The notes beneath the pieces were generated by a model. The model saw only the letters and a program-made list of their open reading frames with translations. It did not search any database and had not been told where the DNA came from. A stretch of 42,999 nucleotides of DNA from Verrucomicrobiaceae bacterium (GTDB lineage: Bacteria > Verrucomicrobiota > Verrucomicrobiia > Verrucomicrobiales > Verrucomicrobiaceae), in contig JAEUHJ010000203.1 of the NCBI GenBank assembly GCA_016795375.1, positions 1 through 42,999 on the forward strand, read 5' to 3'. Within the stretch, counting starts at the first letter, position 1. Each line of letters begins with the position of its first letter. Below are positions 39,621 to 42,999 of the stretch, piece after piece. A program made the translations under genes and the position numbers.

Positions 39621-39680
39621 GCCCCGCTCTTCACACGGGTCCAAGTCTTCTCATCTCAAAGTCTTCGTGCTCGCACCCGC

Positions 39681-42140
39681 GTGGAGGACGGCCTCAACCA
39701 GAAGACGGCGTTTGTTTATGACGGGTTCAACCGACTCACGTCACAAACCTTCGCCAATGGTGACACCTGGACGCACACCTATGACGCTGTGCGCAAGCTT
39801 TCACAGACCAGCCCGCGCGGCGTCACCACCAGTTACACTTATGATGTCCGCGACCGCGTGACTGCGACGAGCGCCAGTAGTGCGAGCGTCCCGCTTGCCT
39901 CCGGTCCCATCGTCCGCAACCACGCCTACGACCCCGCGGGCCACCTGCTCAGCGTCACCGAGCCGACGAACAGCGCCGCGAACGTGGCCTACACTTATGA
40001 CGAGCTGGGCCGCGTGCTTTCTGAAACCTCACGCGGCATCACGCACAACTATGCGTACGACCTCGCAGGCAACCGCGTGCGCGCGGACTACGGCACGGGG
40101 CGCAGTGTGCAGACGAGTTACGACGCATTGAACCGCCCGGAAAGCATCGTGGAAGGCGAGCGCGCCACGCGCTACGGTTACGATCTCGGCGGCAGGGCGG
40201 TCATCCTCATGGCGGGCAACGGCCAGGTGACGAGCAACAGCTACGACGCGCTGGGCAGGCTCAAGCAGCGCACGCTCTATCGCACGCAGGCGATGGGAGA
40301 GGGCGACGTGATGGTGCGCTTTGAATGGACACACGATTTGCTTGGCAATGTCATGAGTCAGAGCGAGACATGGCCCGGCGAAGCGACGCGCCCCGGCACG
40401 CGCACGACGACCATGGCCTACGACGCGAACAACCGACTCATCCAAGAAACGGTCAATGATCCGACCGCCGGAGTCACGACGACCGTGTATGCCTACGACG
40501 CGGCGAACAACCGCAGCCGCAAGCAGGTGACCGGCGGCAGCGAACCGGGCGTGTGGACTTATGCCTACAACGAAGCCAACCAACTCAAGAGCTGGGAGCG
40601 GCGCATGGACAACACCGTGTTGAAGAGCGCCACGCTGAGTTATGACGCTGCGGGCAACCGCATCGGCCAAGCAGTGACCACTTTAAACTCCCAACCTGAA
40701 ACTTTAAACACGGCTTACGCCTGGGACGCGCAAGATCGTTTGAGCAGCGTGACGATGCCCGACGGCAAGGTTCACGATTACGAGTACGACTACCGCACGC
40801 GCCGCATTGGCACCGGAGTGCGGACGCCCTCGTCCGCCTGGAGGGCTTTGACCGCCATCGTATTCGCCGGTGGGTTAAGCCTCGCCGAATACGACGTGAG
40901 CGCCTCCGCGTCATCCAGCATCGAGAATCCAGCATCGAGCATCGTGCAGTATGTGAGAGGCCCGGACATGGGCGGCGGCGTGGGCGGCATGCTGTATTCG
41001 CTGCGCGGTAGCACAACCGTCCCGGTTGTGAAGTATTCCCTTTCCAACGGACGCGGCGACATCGTCGCGCAGGCGGATCAAGGCGCGAACCTCACCTGGA
41101 CGGCGAGCTACGAAGCGTATGGCAAACGCACGAAGGAGACGGGCACGAACCAAGACAAACAACGCGCCAACAGCAAAGACGAAGACCCGACGGGATTGCT
41201 GAATGAAGGGTTCCGGTATCGAGACATCGAAACCGGCGTGTGGATGAGTCGCGATCCAGCGGGGTTTGTCGATGGCCCAAACCTCTATGCCTATGTCAAA
41301 CAGAATCCGTGGTCCAAGTTTGATCCGCTAGGGTTGGCTGAGAAAAAGACCAAGGCCGGTGAAGTTTACTTTATCGTAAACCACGAGACCAAACAGGCTT
41401 ATGTTGGCGAGACATCAGGATCAGCCCAAGATCGCATGTCGCATGCTCAACACCCCGCTCGATCTCTGTTGGATACCAAGGGGACGCAGACCCATGTGCG
41501 TCAGGTCATGGCTAACGATGGATGGGAAGCTGATGTCAAAGCGAACGGATTCGAGACCAGTGGCAAAGACCCAGTTGCCAGTGCTCGCAATCACATAACT
41601 AAATCTGCGGAAAGGGCAGAATTTTATTCCAGGCAGAAGGAGTTCGAGGGTTACACCTTCCTCAATGACGAGTCCAAGCTCATCGGCGAGGACAAGGCTA
41701 TGGCTGCACGATCTCGCTTTGGAGCAAGCCGCACTGCTCGTGCTCAAGTCCGCGACGTGAGCGTTGGCAGTGGCTTTTTCGGTGGGCGCAAGTTATCGTT
41801 TAATCGTCCCAGAGGAGGGGGCGCTGGAACTGCGGCATCACTTCTGGCAACAGCAGCCTATGCGCTCTCATCTCCAGATGCGTATGCTGATGACATCGAA
41901 TCCCAAGTTTACTCATGGGCTGGTGCCGCTGCCCAGGCTAGAAGTGGAAACCTAGATTTTGCTGGGCAAGCCGACTTTACCAGGCAGTCGCACGAGTTGG
42001 GTGCGGCGATGACTGGAGGACTACCTGGAGCCAATCAAGCAGCCGTTAGACAGCTCCTCAAGGCAGGCGGCATGCACTCTGGCAATGCAAGTGAAGACTG
42101 GTCAGCTCTAGGACAGATAATCAAAGACAACGCAAACTGA
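39681..42140 (+). CDS. RHS/YD-repeat protein, N-terminally short, with GIY-YIG/URI-like nuclease tip
   Basis: This 819-codon frame encodes the C-terminal part of an RHS-repeat polymorphic toxin. About sixteen YD-type repeats (YDGFNRLTSQTFANG, YDELGRVLSETSRG and similar) lead to the conserved core RYRDIETGVWMSRDPAGF and KFDPLGLA (about residues 509-552). After the core comes a variable tip of about 267 residues. Tip residues 560-591 read GEVYFIV, then AYVGET, then Arg585, His588 and His591, which matches the start of a GIY-YIG/URI-fold nuclease (compare Tox-URI families). No signal peptide, transport domain or shell N-terminus is present, and YD-like sequence begins almost at the start. GTG 39681 is only a formal start; the frame is open back to the giant gene's stop at 39618. 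The gene may be a truncated remnant, an orphan cassette or a wrong assembly join. The tip is visibly less GC-rich than the core. Confidence 0.85.
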   Translation: MEDGLNQKTAFVYDGFNRLTSQTFANGDTWTHTYDAVRKLSQTSPRGVTTSYTYDVRDRVTATSASSASVPLASGPIVRNHAYDPAGHLLSVTEPTNSAANVAYTYDELGRVLSETSRGITHNYAYDLAGNRVRADYGTGRSVQTSYDALNRPESIVEGERATRYGYDLGGRAVILMAGNGQVTSNSYDALGRLKQRTLYRTQAMGEGDVMVRFEWTHDLLGNVMSQSETWPGEATRPGTRTTTMAYDANNRLIQETVNDPTAGVTTTVYAYDAANNRSRKQVTGGSEPGVWTYAYNEANQLKSWERRMDNTVLKSATLSYDAAGNRIGQAVTTLNSQPETLNTAYAWDAQDRLSSVTMPDGKVHDYEYDYRTRRIGTGVRTPSSAWRALTAIVFAGGLSLAEYDVSASASSSIENPASSIVQYVRGPDMGGGVGGMLYSLRGSTTVPVVKYSLSNGRGDIVAQADQGANLTWTASYEAYGKRTKETGTNQDKQRANSKDEDPTGLLNEGFRYRDIETGVWMSRDPAGFVDGPNLYAYVKQNPWSKFDPLGLAEKKTKAGEVYFIVNHETKQAYVGETSGSAQDRMSHAQHPARSLLDTKGTQTHVRQVMANDGWEADVKANGFETSGKDPVASARNHITKSAERAEFYSRQKEFEGYTFLNDESKLIGEDKAMAARSRFGASRTARAQVRDVSVGSGFFGGRKLSFNRPRGGGAGTAASLLATAAYALSSPDAYADDIESQVYSWAGAAAQARSGNLDFAGQADFTRQSHELGAAMTGGLPGANQAAVRQLLKAGGMHSGNASEDWSALGQIIKDNAN
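40680..40709 (+). repeat. Short iterated sequence inserted in frame in the RHS gene (ACTTTAAAC pair)
   Basis: The nine-base ACTTTAAAC occurs twice, at 40680-40688 and 40701-40709, around TCCCAACCTGAA. It is AT-rich in a GC-rich gene and encodes TTLNSQPETLN, which interrupts the step between two YD repeats without breaking the frame. It resembles a small mobile or iterated intergenic sequence captured in a coding region. Confidence 0.55.
40913..40940 (+). repeat. Two-copy 14-base tandem repeat in the RHS gene
   Basis: ATCCAGCATCGAGA (40913-40926) is followed at once by ATCCAGCATCGAGC (40927-40940) and a partial third copy (ATCG). It encodes SSIENPASSI inside the RHS core, where family members do not normally carry such sequence. 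The frame is kept. Sequences of this kind are often intergenic iterated elements. Confidence 0.6.
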
Positions 42141-42145
42141 GAGCC

Positions 42146-42697
42146 ATGAACGATGAACAATTTTGGGGATTGCTCGACGTTGCGGGCAAGACGGCTGGCG
42201 ATGATTTAGAGCGTCGCTATCAAGCCGTATTCGATCAGCTCAAGGACATGTCTCGCGATGATCTGGTTGATTACACGGTGCGCTTTGCCAAAGCCCATGA
42301 AACCACTTTCACTGCTGGGGTCATTTGCGGCGCATACTTGATTTATGAAGGAAACCTCACGCATGATAGCTTCCTCGACTTCTCCGACTGCCTAGTTGGG
42401 TTGGGACGAGCAACACTGGAACGGGTCGTTGCGTGTCCTGACTCTCTCACTGACTATCTTGAATTGGCATATTGTCCGAGTCTCTTTTTTTCGATGGCTG
42501 GAATCAAAGCCTACAACTCGAAGTTGAAGCGGAGGGAAAGCCCTTTGGAAGACTATTTGCCGCCTCTCCCATCTGGAGCGTTTGAAGCAATCCACTTTGC
42601 GGGAAAGCAAGGTCTGGATGTTGCTTGCCGTGCAAGCTGCGAGGTTTTGACACCGGTGTTGGCCGCCAAATTTGGACCCGCCATATGGTCTGCGTGA
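42146..42697 (+). CDS. DUF4240-like protein, probable immunity protein of the RHS toxin
   Basis: This 183-residue soluble protein begins MNDEQFWGLLDVAGK, which fits the FW.LI(D) opening of the DUF4240 family (PF14024). A later segment, DSFLDFSDCLVGLGRATLERVV..PDSL, fits the family pattern of an acidic D.F..F...L...GR block followed by a PDSL motif. No signal peptide or membrane helix is present, so it should stay in the cytoplasm. It starts five bases after the RHS stop on the same strand and shares the lower GC content of the toxin tip. That placement is where RHS immunity genes sit, so immunity against the GIY-YIG-like tip is the natural inference. It is not proven, since DUF4240 proteins also occur outside toxin loci. 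Confidence 0.7.
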   Translation: MNDEQFWGLLDVAGKTAGDDLERRYQAVFDQLKDMSRDDLVDYTVRFAKAHETTFTAGVICGAYLIYEGNLTHDSFLDFSDCLVGLGRATLERVVACPDSLTDYLELAYCPSLFFSMAGIKAYNSKLKRRESPLEDYLPPLPSGAFEAIHFAGKQGLDVACRASCEVLTPVLAAKFGPAIWSA

Positions 42698-42999
42698 ATA
42701 GCCCCCTTTCCCCAGCTCGTCGCGCAGCTCCTCGGCTCCGCACCGTTGCCAGCCACTGAACTGCTCCGCCCGCTCCCACCCCTGCCGCAAAGAACAGTGC
42801 GGCTTTCCGTAACGCCGCAGCTCCGCACCCGCCGATGAACCGCCCTTCCATTGTGGCTCGCGAAGCTCACCAGCTCCGCGCCAGCCAGACGGTAACCACG
42901 ACACAATGCGTGGTAGTGTGCAGTTGGGCGCCCCCCCCCCCCCGCGGGGGGGCCCCGCGGCCCCAACGGCGCGCGCCCACCCCCCCCCCCCACCCCCCC
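42698..42999. other. Gene-free contig end with low-quality homopolymers
   Basis: No gene is supported in these 302 bases. Several GCTCCGC-type words recur between 42740 and 42880. A six-base inverted repeat ACCACG/CGTGGT with an eight-base loop lies at 42895-42914. From 42931 the sequence is runs of C and G (13 C at 42931-42943, then mixed G and C runs to the end), which looks like unreliable base calling at a contig end rather than biology. Confidence 0.7.

Noticed and set aside
7569..38298. CRISPR-like reading of the regular repeats
   Set aside because: The periods (about 264, 430-500 and 489 bases) are protein domain repeats in one open frame, not short direct repeats with unique spacers.
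42920..42932. GTTGGGC word that fits the integron attC core pattern GTTRRRY
   Set aside because: I find no matching RYYYAAC partner or attC-like fold upstream and no integrase; a seven-base match is expected by chance.

Overview
The window looks like the end of a contig from a GC-rich, Gram-negative bacterium, most likely a verrucomicrobium of the Prosthecobacter/Verrucomicrobium type. The pointers are a type II pseudopilin, secreted ThuA and DUF1080-like proteins, GEVED plus SdrD_B surface modules, and a C-terminal 'DPDADGFVNLMEYALG' module of a kind common on verrucomicrobial surface proteins. The placement is inference from gene content; there is no rRNA or other marker gene here.

Layout. 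Positions 1-5873 carry a run of small genes. On the plus strand these are a GspG-like pseudopilin (cut or of unclear start at the left edge), a two-helix membrane protein, a DhnA/LsrF-type class I aldolase and a secreted beta-sandwich protein. A ThuA-domain protein follows on the minus strand. Back on the plus strand come a secreted right-handed beta-helix protein and a four-helix membrane protein. A strong bidirectional hairpin terminator (5881-5910) separates them from a minus-strand argG (5940-7172). An AT-rich island (about 7257-7364) lies between argG and the divergent gene that dominates the window.

Positions 7365-39620 are one uninterrupted reading frame of 10,751 codons (roughly 1.1 MDa at about 100 Da per residue). 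It encodes a secreted surface protein built almost wholly from repeats: 13 GEVED domains, 25 Ig-like putative (He_PIG-type) domains, 24 SdrD_B-like calcium-loop domains, three propeller-like segments, a LamG domain, several jelly-roll-like or unclassified islands and a verrucomicrobial C-terminal module. The order is: GEVED; propeller; GEVED x2; SdrB; propeller; SdrB; GEVED x10; Ig x8; SdrB; island; SdrB x2; Ig x9 (one split by LamG); SdrB; island; SdrB x3; island; SdrB x2; Ig x8; SdrB x2; propeller; SdrB x11; C-terminal module. The likely role is a very long calcium-stiffened stalk or adhesin; this is inferred from domain types only.

Directly downstream and in the same frame after the stop lies an RHS/YD-repeat gene (39681-42140) with no N-terminal part. 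It carries a complete RHS core and a variable tip that looks like a GIY-YIG/URI-fold nuclease. Five bases later comes a DUF4240-like gene (42146-42697), the likely immunity protein. The last 300 bases hold no gene and run into poly-C/poly-G that looks like poor sequence at a contig end.

Most notable observations: the size and modular logic of the giant protein; a both-or-neither pattern of one cysteine pair across all 25 Ig repeats; identical tracts two units apart in the GEVED array; domains nested inside Ig repeats; and two short iterated sequences inserted in frame in the RHS gene.
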